Shown here piece after piece: positions 27,081-36,735 of a stretch of 64,000 nucleotides of DNA (position 1 is the stretch's first letter; the number at the start of each line of letters is the position of its first letter). The notes beneath the pieces are model-generated. The model made no database searches, was not told the origin of the DNA, and saw only the letters and a program-made list of their open reading frames with translations. The DNA is taken from positions 60,647 to 124,646 of the forward strand of contig JAPPMG010000015.1 of assembly GCA_028819215.1 (NCBI GenBank), in the 5' to 3' direction. The stretch is from Bryobacterales bacterium. Lineage in GTDB: Bacteria; Acidobacteriota; Terriglobia; Bryobacterales; UBA6623. Made by a program: the position numbers and the translations under genes.

Positions 27081-29422
27081 GACTGACCGCGCTGCTGCTC
27101 GGGGGCGCCGTAGTGGCGCTGGCGCAGAGCCCGGAGATCGAGTTTTTCGAGCGCCGCATCCGGCCTGTGCTGGTCGAGCAGTGCGAGGTCTGCCATTCGT
27201 CACGCTTGGCGGAGCCCATGGGCGGGCTGGTAGTCGATAGCCGCGACGGCCTGCTCTCGGGAGGGTCGACGGGCCCGGCACTGGTGCCGGGCAACGCCGA
27301 CGCCAGCCTGTTGCTGAAGGCTCTGCGCTACCTCGACCCGGTGCTGAAGATGCCTCCTACTGGCAAGCTGCCAGACCGCGTGATTGAGGACTTTCAGGCT
27401 TGGATCGCTAGCGGCGCTAGCGATCCGCGGGGCGCACCACCCGAGGCTGTGAGCGAGGATGCCAGCGAATCCGGCCCCGGAACCCCGATCGAAGAGGGCC
27501 GCAGTTGGTGGGCTTTCCAGCCGCTGAGCGAACGCCTGGCCCCCGATGTCTCCGACCCTGGGTGGACCCTGCGCAAAGTCGACGCGTTCGTGCTCGCCAA
27601 GCTGGACGAGCACGGTATGCAGCCATCGCCCGCGGCGGATCCGAGGACATTGATCCGCAGGGCATACCTTGACCTGACGGGCTTGCCGCCGAGCTTCGAG
27701 GAGACCGAAGCGTTTGCAGATGATCCGTCCATGGACGCCTACGGCGAACTGATCGATGGCTTGCTGCGCTCGCCCCGCTACGGGGAACGCTGGGGGCGGT
27801 ACTGGCTGGATGTGGCGAGGTGGGCAGAGGACCACCCGACCAGCGAGGCGACGAATCGGCCGTTCCAGCACGCGTGGCGCTACCGCGACTGGGTGATCGA
27901 GGCCATCAACAAGGACATTCCCTACGACCGCTTCATCCGCATGCAGTTTGCCGCCGACTTGCTGCCCGGGTTCGAGCCAGCGGACATGCGCGCTCTGGGC
28001 TATCTAGGGAATGCGCCCGTGTATCACAAGGATCGGCGTTTGTCGCGTGACGTGATCGAGACAATCGCCAGCGACGATTGGGACGAGCGCGTCGATGCTG
28101 TGTCGCGAGGCCTGCTCGGCCTGACGGTCGCCTGCGCCCGCTGCCATGACCACAAGTTCGACCCCATCACGGCCAAGGACTACTACGCGCTGGCTGGGGT
28201 GTTCGCCAGCACTTGGCAAGTCAACCGGCCGATGGTCGCGCTTGACGCCGAACGGGCCAGCTGGCTGACTTGGAAACACGAGGAGCTTTATCGCACCAAG
28301 GGAGTGTTCGGCAACCTGAAGGATCTGGACACGGTTGCGGAGGAGTTGCACGCCGAGATCCTGGCCATGAAGCCGGCGTACGAGCGGCTGGAGCTGGAAC
28401 TGTCGGCGTATGAAGTGCCCATGACGCCCGCCGTCGTCGATTGCGGCGTATGGGTGGACGGCTCGACGCCCACCGTGACGCGGATGGACCTGCGCCCAGG
28501 CCAGCCGCGCGACCTGCCGGTCTTCGTCCGCGGCAACGTTGCCAATCCGGGCGAGATCGTGCCGCGGCGGTTTCTGAGCGTGTTCGAGCCGGGCGAGCCG
28601 ACTGCCTTCAAGCAAGGGTCGGGACGCATGGAGCTTGCCGAAAAGATTGTCGGAGAGGCCGGTCCGCTGGCCGCGCGGGTCTGGGTCAACCGGGTCTGGG
28701 GCTGGCACTTCGGCAAGCACCTCGTGCGGACTCCGTCTGACTTTGGCACGCAGGGGCAGGAGCCGACCCATCCCGCCTTGCTCGAGGACTTGGCCGCGCG
28801 CTTTGTGGTCAACGGCAGGTCCTTGAAATGGTTGCACCGGGAGATCATGCTCTCCGCGGCGTACCGCCAGAGCAGTCGCGACGATCCAGAGGCCGATGCG
28901 GCCGATCCTACCAACCGACTGCTTTGGAGGATGAATCCGCGCCGGCTTGAGGTAGAGGCATGGCGCGACTCCATCCTGTCGGCGTCGGGCGAGCTGAACC
29001 TTGCCGGAGGAGGCCCCTCGAGCGAAGTCGACTCCCCCGACGTTACGCGGAGGTCGGTCTATTCGCGCATCAGCCGGGGCAGGCTACATCCCGTGTTGCA
29101 ACTCTATGACTTCCCGGTCGCGACGCAGCACAGCCCGTTCCGGCAAGTGACGACCACCCCTTTGCAGCAGCTCTTCGTGCTCAATAGCGGCTGGATGCAG
29201 GCCCGCGGGCGCAGTCTGGCCGAGGCAGTGGGATCGGTGAGCGATCGTGCCGTACGCATCAGGGCCATGTACCGTCGCGCCTACGGACGAGAACCGAGTG
29301 CCGTGGAAGTGGAGCTTGGCCTCGGGTATTTGGATGAACGGCGTGCCGTCATCGGGCGCGAGCCTTGGGACGAGTACGCCCACACCCTGCTTGCTGCGAA
29401 CGAGATCAGCTTCCTGAACTGA
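27077..29422 (+). CDS. PSD1-type cytochrome c, DUF1549/DUF1553 protein (second copy)
   Basis: A 781-residue exported protein starting at an ATGA overlap with DUF1501. A haem c site CEVCH is at 36-40, followed by VPGNADASLLLKALRY and KMPPTGKLP. DUF1549 follows (DAFVLAKLDEHGMQPSPAADPRTLIRRAYLDLTGLPPS) with CARCHDHKFDPITAKDYY, then DUF1553 (RVWVNRVWGWHFGKHLV through LQQLFVLNSGWMQ). About 100 residues shorter than the first copy. The order DUF1501 then PSD1 is the reverse of the first pair. Its last 17 bases overlap the 3' end of the convergent haem c-HhH gene. Confidence 0.9.
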   Translation: MRLTALLLGGAVVALAQSPEIEFFERRIRPVLVEQCEVCHSSRLAEPMGGLVVDSRDGLLSGGSTGPALVPGNADASLLLKALRYLDPVLKMPPTGKLPDRVIEDFQAWIASGASDPRGAPPEAVSEDASESGPGTPIEEGRSWWAFQPLSERLAPDVSDPGWTLRKVDAFVLAKLDEHGMQPSPAADPRTLIRRAYLDLTGLPPSFEETEAFADDPSMDAYGELIDGLLRSPRYGERWGRYWLDVARWAEDHPTSEATNRPFQHAWRYRDWVIEAINKDIPYDRFIRMQFAADLLPGFEPADMRALGYLGNAPVYHKDRRLSRDVIETIASDDWDERVDAVSRGLLGLTVACARCHDHKFDPITAKDYYALAGVFASTWQVNRPMVALDAERASWLTWKHEELYRTKGVFGNLKDLDTVAEELHAEILAMKPAYERLELELSAYEVPMTPAVVDCGVWVDGSTPTVTRMDLRPGQPRDLPVFVRGNVANPGEIVPRRFLSVFEPGEPTAFKQGSGRMELAEKIVGEAGPLAARVWVNRVWGWHFGKHLVRTPSDFGTQGQEPTHPALLEDLAARFVVNGRSLKWLHREIMLSAAYRQSSRDDPEADAADPTNRLLWRMNPRRLEVEAWRDSILSASGELNLAGGGPSSEVDSPDVTRRSVYSRISRGRLHPVLQLYDFPVATQHSPFRQVTTTPLQQLFVLNSGWMQARGRSLAEAVGSVSDRAVRIRAMYRRAYGREPSAVEVELGLGYLDERRAVIGREPWDEYAHTLLAANEISFLN

Positions 29423-29894
29423 TCCGGAACACCAGCCGATCCTGCTTGGATTCGATCTTGCCGGTGTCGATGCCCGGCACCGCCAGCAGCTCCTTCAGAG
29501 ACTTGAACGGGCCGTGCTCGTCGCGGTGGCGCAGGATTGCCGCCGCTTCGGAGCGTTTCAGGGAGAGACGGCTCTCCAGCTGGATCGCACGGGCTGCATT
29601 GACGTCCAGCGGCGGCAGCTCGCCGGCCGGATAGTGCTTGGCCAGGTATTCGACCAAGACGCCCAGCTCATCGTCGCTGGCCTTGACGCCGAAGCCGACC
29701 ATCTTCATCAGCGTGGCGCTCCAGCCGTTGCGGTCCTGACGCAAGGAAACAGATTGCGAGATATCGTGGCAGCCCTGGCACAAGCGCTCCGTTTCGGCCC
29801 TGCCCGGACCTGCGGGAAGCTCGGCTTGCACCGGCAGCGCAAATATCAATGCCAGCGAGGCTTGAGCCAATAGAGCGGCGAGGGCTGTTCTCAT
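29406..29894 (-). CDS. Exported haem c protein with helix-hairpin-helix tail
   Basis: A 162-residue protein with a signal peptide (LAALLAQASLALIFALPVQA). CQGCH at 39-43 is a haem c site, followed by a short cytochrome-like region (WSATLMKMVGFGVKASDDELGVLVEYLAKHYP). Residues about 100-157 (NAARAIQLESRLSLKRSEAAAILRHRD then FKSLKELLAVPGID) match the ComEA-type helix-hairpin-helix fold, normally a DNA-binding unit. ATG directly follows the stop of the propeller gene upstream (TAGATG), so they form an operon. A cytochrome joined to an HhH is unusual; the HhH may serve as a protein-interaction unit rather than bind DNA. Confidence 0.82.
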   Translation of the reverse strand: MRTALAALLAQASLALIFALPVQAELPAGPGRAETERLCQGCHDISQSVSLRQDRNGWSATLMKMVGFGVKASDDELGVLVEYLAKHYPAGELPPLDVNAARAIQLESRLSLKRSEAAAILRHRDEHGPFKSLKELLAVPGIDTGKIESKQDRLVFRISSGS

Positions 29895-31403
29895 CTAGTG
29901 CTCCATCGGGATACCGAATGCGTAGACCGCGTTGTCCATTGCGGTCAGATACACGTGGCTGGGGCCGGAGGACAACGTGTGCCCCCTGGCCGGCGCCTTA
30001 ATGGAATCCGCACTGTCCCACAGGGCCGTCCCGGTCGTGCCCTCGAATGCGTGCAGCGTCGCTCGCCCTGCAGCCTCGCCCCCGTCTAGGACGAACACCA
30101 CTCCGTTGACCACGATTGGCGGCAGCGGCGCGATCATCGCGGCAGACTCCCAAGCCTTTTCCAGCGAGGTCGCGCCAGCGCTTCCGGCCAGCTTCCAGGC
30201 AGCGACCGACGTGCCCGTCGACACCAAGATCCAATTCGTTCCAGACTCGTGTCTCCAGACTGCGAGCGCGGTATCGTCTTGCGTACTTCCAGACCTAGCC
30301 GTGGCAGCGGCGACTGCCACTGCGAGGCTATCGGCGGCGTAGACCTGCAGGCTGCCATTGCTGGCGAGCACGGCCAAGTGGTCGGATCCGTTGAAATCGA
30401 ATACCACCGGCGAAGAACGGAATCCGGTGGAGCGGCTCTTCTGCACGAGGTTTAGCGAGCGGGATTCGAGCGCGACCAGCGCTCCCTCCCTGGTCGCGGC
30501 GTAAAGCATGCCGTCTGGTGCGAAGGCTGTCCCGGCTGCCCCCGCGATCGAACCCCCATCGGATTCCCAAGCCCGTACCGTGCCGCTCTCAAGGTCCAGT
30601 GACCACACTCCGTCCGGTGTGCCGCCACAGCGATTGACGGTTGTGACAAATGCGGTGTTTTCGACCACGATCAGCCCGCGGGCGTGTGAATTGGCTGGCA
30701 GGAACGGCATTGGGGGGCGGTGGTCGCGACCGTTCGAAACGTAGAGACCGTGCAGCATCCCGTCGTTGGACAGGACGTGGAGCAGATTTACGCCCCGCAG
30801 CGACGACCGCGCCGGCGGCCGTGTTCGCGCGGCTGGCCGGGGCTGCTGCGGTCTGGCCGTCGGCGCCGGCAGGACCTCTGCTAGGGTGACCGCGCCCGCG
30901 CCAGGCTGGCCGACGCCACTCAGCGCCGGCGAGCGGCGGCCGCGGGCAACGAATCCCAGCATCGAGGGCATCTTGACCGACGTGTTCCTGCTGACGTTTG
31001 CCGTCATGCCGCCCGGACACTCGGCCGAACTCTGGCTGGGGCCCGCAGCGAAGTGCCGATCCCATTCCATCCGAGCCAAGTCCGTGTCCATGGTGTAGAC
31101 CCCGCCGGAACTTCCGCCCACGAACGCAAGGGAGCGGAAACCACGATGGCTAATGAGAAAATCCAGCAATACCGGTGCCGTCAGCGCTGCGCCGCTGCGG
31201 TTCTCGTTCGACGTTTGCATGCGCCACAGGAGCTGGAACTCCGGGCCAGCCACGGTCTCTGGCGAGACCTTGCGGTCGCTGCGCACCCATGACGAGCGCT
31301 GGGCGTCCATTCCTACCGTCGTCCAGTCGTCCGAGAACGCTGGCAGCGCGGCCAGCAGAGCGGCGGCGATGGAAACCGCGAGGGGTGCATTTCGTGTGCG
31401 CAT
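29895..31403 (-). CDS. Exported PQQ-like beta-propeller protein
   Basis: I choose ATG 31403, which starts the signal peptide MRTRNAPLAVSIAAALLAALPAFS (502 residues). Propeller-type repeats include LLWRMQTSNENRSGAALTAPV, YAATREGALVALES, LQVYAADSLAVAVAAAT and LHAFEGTTGTALWDSADSI. A Pro/Ala/Arg-rich low-complexity stretch (about residues 150-195, with APTARPQQPRPAARTRPPARSS) interrupts the fold. ECPGGMTANVSRN resembles [13 protein letters not shown] in the divergent paralogue at 31487, so the two are probably old duplicates. It is followed directly by the haem c-HhH gene. No haem site of its own. Confidence 0.8.
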   Translation of the reverse strand: MRTRNAPLAVSIAAALLAALPAFSDDWTTVGMDAQRSSWVRSDRKVSPETVAGPEFQLLWRMQTSNENRSGAALTAPVLLDFLISHRGFRSLAFVGGSSGGVYTMDTDLARMEWDRHFAAGPSQSSAECPGGMTANVSRNTSVKMPSMLGFVARGRRSPALSGVGQPGAGAVTLAEVLPAPTARPQQPRPAARTRPPARSSLRGVNLLHVLSNDGMLHGLYVSNGRDHRPPMPFLPANSHARGLIVVENTAFVTTVNRCGGTPDGVWSLDLESGTVRAWESDGGSIAGAAGTAFAPDGMLYAATREGALVALESRSLNLVQKSRSTGFRSSPVVFDFNGSDHLAVLASNGSLQVYAADSLAVAVAAATARSGSTQDDTALAVWRHESGTNWILVSTGTSVAAWKLAGSAGATSLEKAWESAAMIAPLPPIVVNGVVFVLDGGEAAGRATLHAFEGTTGTALWDSADSIKAPARGHTLSSGPSHVYLTAMDNAVYAFGIPMEH

Positions 31404-31486
31404 GGGGTGATGAGGCGGGGCGTGACGGCCCGAAACAGCCGTCCGAACAATCATACCGTTCGGCAAACTAGAATAGTGCAACGACC

Positions 31487-33046
31487 ATGTCTGCGATGAG
31501 ACCCGCCCTGCTGTTGATCCCCCTCACGCTGCTGGCAGCCGCCGCCTTCGGTGCGGACTGGCTGACGGACGGGGGCAATCCGCAGCGCACCGCCTGGCAA
31601 GAGGACGAGACCATATTCACGACTGACAACGTCGCCCAGACGAAGCTGCTGTGGAAGATCAAGCTCGACAACGAGCCGCGCCAGATGCACGCGCTGCTGC
31701 CGGCGTTGATCGCCGAGAACGTGCGGACAGCAGGCGGCCCCAAGGAGGTTGTCTTGGTATCGGGCGTCTCTGACAACCTCTTCGCCATCGATGCTGCGAA
31801 CGGGCAGCTGATGTGGTCCAAGCAGTTCGACCGCGACTGGGCGCCGAGTCCGGGAATGCGGCCGCCATACCTGTTGTGCCCGGGCGGCATGACGGCGACG
31901 CCGGTGATTGGGCCCGGGTCCCAAGACGGTGAGTACGTCGTCTATGCCGCTTCCTGGGACGGCCGGCTGCGCCGGCTCGACCTGGCCGATGGCGAGGACT
32001 TGGCACCCCCGGCCAAGTTCATGCCTCCCAATGGCAAGCCCTACGCCCTGAACCTAGTGGACAACGTCATCTACACCCATTCGGCCCAGCGTTGCGGCGG
32101 CAATCCGAATATGGGCTATGTCTACGACCTGAAGACGGACAGGGTGGGCAGTTGGGGGCCCGCTGGTGGTGGCATGTGGGGTCGCACTGGACCCGCGATC
32201 AGTTCCAAGAAAGTGATGTACACGGGCACCGGCGATGGTGTCTGGGACCCGGAGAACGGCGTCTTTGGCAACGGCATCATTGGAATGCAGCTGGACCCCG
32301 GAACCGGCAAGCTGGAGCTCTATGACTACTACGGACCGACCAACGCGGAGTGGCTGTTCAAGCGCGATCTGGATATGCAGGTGACTCCGGCGATCTTCTT
32401 CTATGAGGGTAGGGAGCTGATGGTGGACGCCGGCAAGGAGTGCGTGATCTACCTGATGGATCTCGAATCGATCGGTGGCGACGACCACCGCACTCCGCTA
32501 TACCGATCCCCGTTGGTCTGCAACGAAGAGGTCAACTTCGCCTCCGCGGGCGTGTGGGGCGCGATGGCCAGTTGGAAGGACGATGACGGTAGCGTATGGG
32601 TGCTGGCGCCCATCTGGGGGCCCAAGCACTCCAAGTTCCATGCCGCCATCGAGCATGGCGAGGTCACCGAGGGCGCGATCGTCGCGTTCAAGGTTGCGGA
32701 GCGCGAAGACGGCAGCCTGTGGCTGGCGCCGGAATGGATTTCGCGGGACATGAACAGGGCGGAGCCTCCTGTGGTCGCCAATGGCATCGTCTTCGCTTAC
32801 GGCAACGGCGAGGACACGCACCAAGCGATGCCGGACGTGGGCCTCACCAACACGGCCGAGGAGCGAATCGCGGGCTCGACCAACGCGGTGCTGTATGCGT
32901 TGGACGCGCGAACGGGCAGGGAATTGTGGAATAGCGGCGACCAGATCGCCAGTTGGAATCATTGGGGAGGAATCTCCATTGCCAACGGACGGGTCTACAT
33001 CGGCACGTTCGATGGCTATCTTTACGCCTTTGGAATCGAGCGATAG
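31487..33046 (+). CDS. Exported PQQ-like beta-propeller protein
   Basis: A 519-residue exported propeller with signal [19 protein letters not shown]. Blades include [38 protein letters not shown] and [19 protein letters not shown], plus [13 protein letters not shown] and [15 protein letters not shown], segments shared with its divergent neighbour. It probably works in the periplasm as a dehydrogenase-like or binding propeller; cofactor residues are not clear. TAGAAT at 31469-31474 lies 12 bases before ATG 31487, with a shared divergent promoter region of about 80 nt between the two genes. Confidence 0.82.
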   Translation: MSAMRPALLLIPLTLLAAAAFGADWLTDGGNPQRTAWQEDETIFTTDNVAQTKLLWKIKLDNEPRQMHALLPALIAENVRTAGGPKEVVLVSGVSDNLFAIDAANGQLMWSKQFDRDWAPSPGMRPPYLLCPGGMTATPVIGPGSQDGEYVVYAASWDGRLRRLDLADGEDLAPPAKFMPPNGKPYALNLVDNVIYTHSAQRCGGNPNMGYVYDLKTDRVGSWGPAGGGMWGRTGPAISSKKVMYTGTGDGVWDPENGVFGNGIIGMQLDPGTGKLELYDYYGPTNAEWLFKRDLDMQVTPAIFFYEGRELMVDAGKECVIYLMDLESIGGDDHRTPLYRSPLVCNEEVNFASAGVWGAMASWKDDDGSVWVLAPIWGPKHSKFHAAIEHGEVTEGAIVAFKVAEREDGSLWLAPEWISRDMNRAEPPVVANGIVFAYGNGEDTHQAMPDVGLTNTAEERIAGSTNAVLYALDARTGRELWNSGDQIASWNHWGGISIANGRVYIGTFDGYLYAFGIER

Positions 33047-33413
33047 CGCGCTGAGAGCTCGGCTAGGAACAGTGTGTGATACAGCGGCCACGCCGAGTGT
33101 GGGCCTGCAGTCTTTGGTGGATGCAAGTGGGGCAAGAGAGCACTTTTATCGAGATACAACTGCACATCTCTCGCACTTTATCCGTCATCCAAGTGTCGAC
33201 GCTCAGAGCTTGCGAGCCTGTGCAGTTACGGCGAAGCGTACTTGCGAGGCTGGGTCTGCACTTGAATCGGGTCAGACAGCCCAGCATCGCCGCGGAATTC
33301 ATCGCGATCACTTGGTGCACCGCCAGCGTCAAGTGGCGTATTGTCCGGCACACCGGTATGCGGACCCGTGGAAGTCACAGCAAGTCCCCGATCAGCGACG
33401 TGGACCGCACTGC
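33047..33413. other. Gap with a decayed atpG-like fragment
   Basis: Some 370 nt with no intact gene. Its centre encodes a short peptide matching the C-terminus of ATP synthase gamma (listed separately at 33238-33327). The remainder shows nothing recognisable. Confidence 0.6.
33238..33327 (+). pseudogene. Fragment of ATP synthase gamma-subunit gene (3' end)
   Basis: Translation in the +1 frame of 33238 gives VLARLGLHLNRVRQPSI, then AAEFIAITWCTAS. The intact AtpG in this window (near residues 257-287, bases about 60957-61050) reads VLEKLTLHLNRVRQASI, then TTEIIEIVSGTAA. Fifteen of 24 residues from LHLNRVRQ onward are identical, and over the best 33 nt about 25 bases match, with most mismatches at third codon positions. 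That pattern fits an old coding duplicate or a transferred piece rather than a recent copy. No start, stop or other part of atpG is visible. Confidence 0.6.
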
Positions 33414-34772
33414 CTAGTGGACTGGATCCTGTTGCTGCTTTGGATTCGGGATGGGCATCTGTGCTCCCACGCGCCCGCGCCAAGCCTCAAGGTCGGCTTT
33501 CAACCGCTCTGCGATCTCCGGGCGAGAACCGGTCAAGTCGCGGCTCTCGGAGATGTCCTCGGCTAGGTCGAAGAGTTCGTATTCGCGACCAGAACCGGCA
33601 ACGGTCCCTTCGAACCATTCGATCAGCTTATATTTCCCCCGGCGGACGGCCCCTGCCGGGACCATGCCCGATCCCACGTGGTAATGCGGGTAGTGCCAGT
33701 AGAGCGTCCGTTCCGTCCGCGATGCCTGTCCTCTGAGGACATCTAAGAAGCTCTCGCCATCGAGATCGTCAGGAGCGTCCTCGTCGTCGAGGAGTTCTAG
33801 GAAAGTCGGAAAGAAGTCCACCGTCGTCATCAAGTGATCGGTTGTAGAGCCGGGATCGGTGTGTCCTGGCCAGCGGATCATCAACGGCACGCGCACGCCG
33901 CCCTCATAGAGCCATCCCTTGCCCGAGCGCAGCGGGTCTTGGCGGGCGAAGGTCTCCTTGCCGCCATTGTCCGAGTAGAAAATCACCATCGTGTTGTCAC
34001 GCAGGCCGAGTTGATCGAGCTTTGACAACACCTGGCCGACTCCATCGTCTAGCCGCTCAACGATCGCCGCGATGGTTGGCATGATCTTCAGGCGCTTCAG
34101 CAGGGGATTTCCGATGTACGGAGAGATGCGCGTGCGGCTCTCAATCACCGGCTCGTGGATCGAATTGTGCGGCAGGTAGAGGAAGAACGGTTCCGAGCCG
34201 TGACTCTCCAAGAATCGCAAGGCGTTGTCGGTGATGGACTGCACGTTGTGCGGATCCACCTCCGGATCGCTCTCCCCAATGATCGGCTTATAGGTGACCA
34301 AGACGTCATCAAACCCCTGCTTGTCAGGGTTGTAGGGCAGGCTGGCAGGCGGTCGCTTGTCTTGGCTTAGGTGCCACTTGCCGAAATGAGCGGTTCGATA
34401 GCCGTTGCGGCGAAAGACTTCGGCGATCGTCGTGACCTCAAGGTCGAGGCGCTTGTGCCACTCGGGCTGCAGCAGCGGCTTTCCCTTCGGATTCGACCCC
34501 TTGATGTGATCCGTCAGGTGCAGCCTGGCCGGGTAGAGCCCACTCATCAGTGCAGCTCTTGTCGGCGAGCAGACCGCCGCTGACGAGTACGCGCTGGTGA
34601 AGCGCATGCCCTCGCTGGCGAGGCGATCGATGTGGGGTGTTCGGTACGCTTGCCCGCCGTTAGCCCCGATCTGGCTCCATCCGAGATCGTCAGCCAGGAT
34701 CAGAACGACGTTCGGCCTTTGTTCTGCGGCACCCAATGCCATCGCCAAGAGCATCAGTGCGGCGACTCTCAT
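33414..34772 (-). CDS. Sulfatase (type I, formylglycine type)
   Basis: From ATG 34772, 452 residues with signal peptide MRVAALMLLAMALGAAE. Metal-binding ADDLGW is at 27-32, and the catalytic CSPTRAALMSG from Cys68 has the full C-x-P-x-R consensus for formylglycine conversion. YSDNGGKETF near residue 270 supplies further metal ligands. Length and order match family S1 arylsulfatases that remove sulfate esters from glycans. The longer frame from 34868 only adds an Arg/Gly-rich leader. It follows, on the same strand, another sulfatase gene with a gap of about 150 nt. Confidence 0.92.
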   Translation of the reverse strand: MRVAALMLLAMALGAAEQRPNVVLILADDLGWSQIGANGGQAYRTPHIDRLASEGMRFTSAYSSAAVCSPTRAALMSGLYPARLHLTDHIKGSNPKGKPLLQPEWHKRLDLEVTTIAEVFRRNGYRTAHFGKWHLSQDKRPPASLPYNPDKQGFDDVLVTYKPIIGESDPEVDPHNVQSITDNALRFLESHGSEPFFLYLPHNSIHEPVIESRTRISPYIGNPLLKRLKIMPTIAAIVERLDDGVGQVLSKLDQLGLRDNTMVIFYSDNGGKETFARQDPLRSGKGWLYEGGVRVPLMIRWPGHTDPGSTTDHLMTTVDFFPTFLELLDDEDAPDDLDGESFLDVLRGQASRTERTLYWHYPHYHVGSGMVPAGAVRRGKYKLIEWFEGTVAGSGREYELFDLAEDISESRDLTGSRPEIAERLKADLEAWRGRVGAQMPIPNPKQQQDPVH

Positions 34773-34920
34773 GGCGTTGAGTATAGGACTCGGCCACGCC
34801 GTGCCAGCGCCTTGGCCAGCTCGACTATCGATTCGGATCGCGAGCGCTTGGCCGTCGACGCTCGCCAAGACGATGCCCTACAGTGCGTCGAATCGCAGAT
34901 CCAAGCAGAGATAGCGCGTG

Positions 34921-36735
34921 CTATTGGCGGACAATTTCGACATGCCAGACTCCTTGAGGCTCAGTTCCCTCCACCAATCTGGCCTCGAACGAGCCTTCGC
35001 CGGTGGCCAGCGTGACTGCCTCGAAGCGTACGCTCTCCGTGCCGGCCGAGACTGCCATTGACTCTTCTGTTCCCTGAAATGCAATCGTAGCTGTCGCCGC
35101 GGCTCGAGCTGGATTGGCGAAGGTCACCGCCACGTTGTAAGGTCCTTCGGAAGCCACCTCGACTTCCCACTTGCCCAAGACCTTTTCGCTCCGCCCCCAG
35201 CCGTCCGGGGTCTCCATGCGCCAGTCTTGGCGCGTCAGTGTCACACGCTCTTGCTCGTCGCTGCCGATCGTAAACCGTACCGCATCGAAGCCCCGGCCGG
35301 ACGACACGTCGTCAAACCACTCGTCATAGCCTGTCTTGAGGCGCTCGACCACATCGGGCATGTCTGCGGCAAGATCGGTCTCTTCCCCCGGATCGGCCTC
35401 CAGGTCATAGAGTTCGAACGCGGCGTCTTCCGGCGGCGCCTCGCGGAAGCTCAGCGGCTGCACCAACTTGTACCGCTGTTCGACTGCAGCGAATGCGCGG
35501 TAGCGCTGGGGCGAGTTGCCGCGGTGAGCTTGCACGAAGTACGTCCGCTCGGGCAGTTGCGACACCTCGCCGTCCCACAGAGGAAGCAGATTGATCCCGT
35601 CGAGATCCACACCGGATTGCGGGGCCACCCCAGCTGCTGCGAGCAGCGTCGGCGTCACGTCGACATGGGCTCCTAGCGATTCGACCTTGCGCGGTTCGAG
35701 GCGGTCAGGCCAGCGGACTAGGAACGGCACGCGGATTCCGCCTTCGTAAACGGTCCCCTTCTGAGCCCGGAGCCCGGCATGGTACAGGCGCGTCGTCGGG
35801 CCGTTGTCGGTCATGAAGATGAAGATCGTGTTGCCTGCCAGCCGCTGTGCCTCGAGATGGTCCAGCAGTCGCCCGACATTGTCATCGATGTTCGTAATCA
35901 TGCCGTAGATGCGGGCGTCCTTGTCCGAAAGGCCTTGGGCGGCGTAGGGTTCTCGGTAGGAATCGGGCACCAGATATGGAGAGTGCGGCGCATTGGTGGG
36001 GATGTAGACGAAGAACGGCGCGCCGCTCCCGTCACCGATCCAGCGGATCGCCTCGTCGAAGTAGACGTCGGTGCAGTAGCCCTCGAACGATTCCTGCTCG
36101 CCGTTGCGGAACAAGATCGGATCGAAGTAGTCCGATCCGGGCGGATCGGAGGGCTGTCCGATGCCGCCGCCCTTGTGAACCACGGACGTTTGGAAGCCTT
36201 GGTCGATGGTGCGTTGTGGGTAGTTGTCCCCTAAGTGCCACTTGCCGAAGATGCCGGTGCGGTAGCCGGAGTCTCCGAGCATCTCGGCGACGGTCACTTC
36301 GTCCGGCGCCATCATGGCACGGCCCAAGTAGGTGTCGACGACGCCCGTCCGGTAGTTGTAGCGACCGGTCATCAGGGCGGCCCGAGTCGGGGCGCACACT
36401 GGCGATACGTAGAAGCGCGTCATTTCGACGCTCTCTGCCGCGAGCGCGTCAAGGCGGGGAGTCTGCAGGACCGGATCGCCGTGCGAACCGAGCTGGGCCC
36501 AGCCCTGATCGTCAGTCATGATCAGGACGATGTTGGGCTTGTCGGTGAGTTCGCCGGCAGGCTGGCAGGCCAAGGCCAGCAAGATCAGCGGAATGAGGGC
36601 GAGAACTCGAGCTGACACGTTGAGTTCGTTGCAGGCGATCATCGCTACCCGGGTAAGGCTCGGAGATCTAAGGCTGGCGGCCATCGGCTCGCGATCGGGT
36701 CGATTCGTTGATGTCAAGGTAGTTCGGTTCCTCAC
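34921..36735 (-). CDS. Sulfatase with C-terminal beta-sandwich extension
   Basis: I choose GTG 36735: it overlaps the upstream stop (GTGA) and GGAGGTGA lies seven bases before it. The 604 residues include a lipoprotein-like signal (ALIPLILLALACQPAG, Cys near 57), MTDDQGW metal site, catalytic CAPTRAALMTG from Cys114 (full C-x-P-x-R) and MTDNGPTTR. After residue about 500 an additional domain (WEVEVASEGPYNVAVTFANP through GVWHVEIVRQ) looks like a carbohydrate-binding beta-sandwich. ATG 36642 directly before the signal is an alternative start. It is co-transcribed with the lipoprotein gene upstream. Confidence 0.88.
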   Translation of the reverse strand: MRNRTTLTSTNRPDREPMAASLRSPSLTRVAMIACNELNVSARVLALIPLILLALACQPAGELTDKPNIVLIMTDDQGWAQLGSHGDPVLQTPRLDALAAESVEMTRFYVSPVCAPTRAALMTGRYNYRTGVVDTYLGRAMMAPDEVTVAEMLGDSGYRTGIFGKWHLGDNYPQRTIDQGFQTSVVHKGGGIGQPSDPPGSDYFDPILFRNGEQESFEGYCTDVYFDEAIRWIGDGSGAPFFVYIPTNAPHSPYLVPDSYREPYAAQGLSDKDARIYGMITNIDDNVGRLLDHLEAQRLAGNTIFIFMTDNGPTTRLYHAGLRAQKGTVYEGGIRVPFLVRWPDRLEPRKVESLGAHVDVTPTLLAAAGVAPQSGVDLDGINLLPLWDGEVSQLPERTYFVQAHRGNSPQRYRAFAAVEQRYKLVQPLSFREAPPEDAAFELYDLEADPGEETDLAADMPDVVERLKTGYDEWFDDVSSGRGFDAVRFTIGSDEQERVTLTRQDWRMETPDGWGRSEKVLGKWEVEVASEGPYNVAVTFANPARAAATATIAFQGTEESMAVSAGTESVRFEAVTLATGEGSFEARLVEGTEPQGVWHVEIVRQ

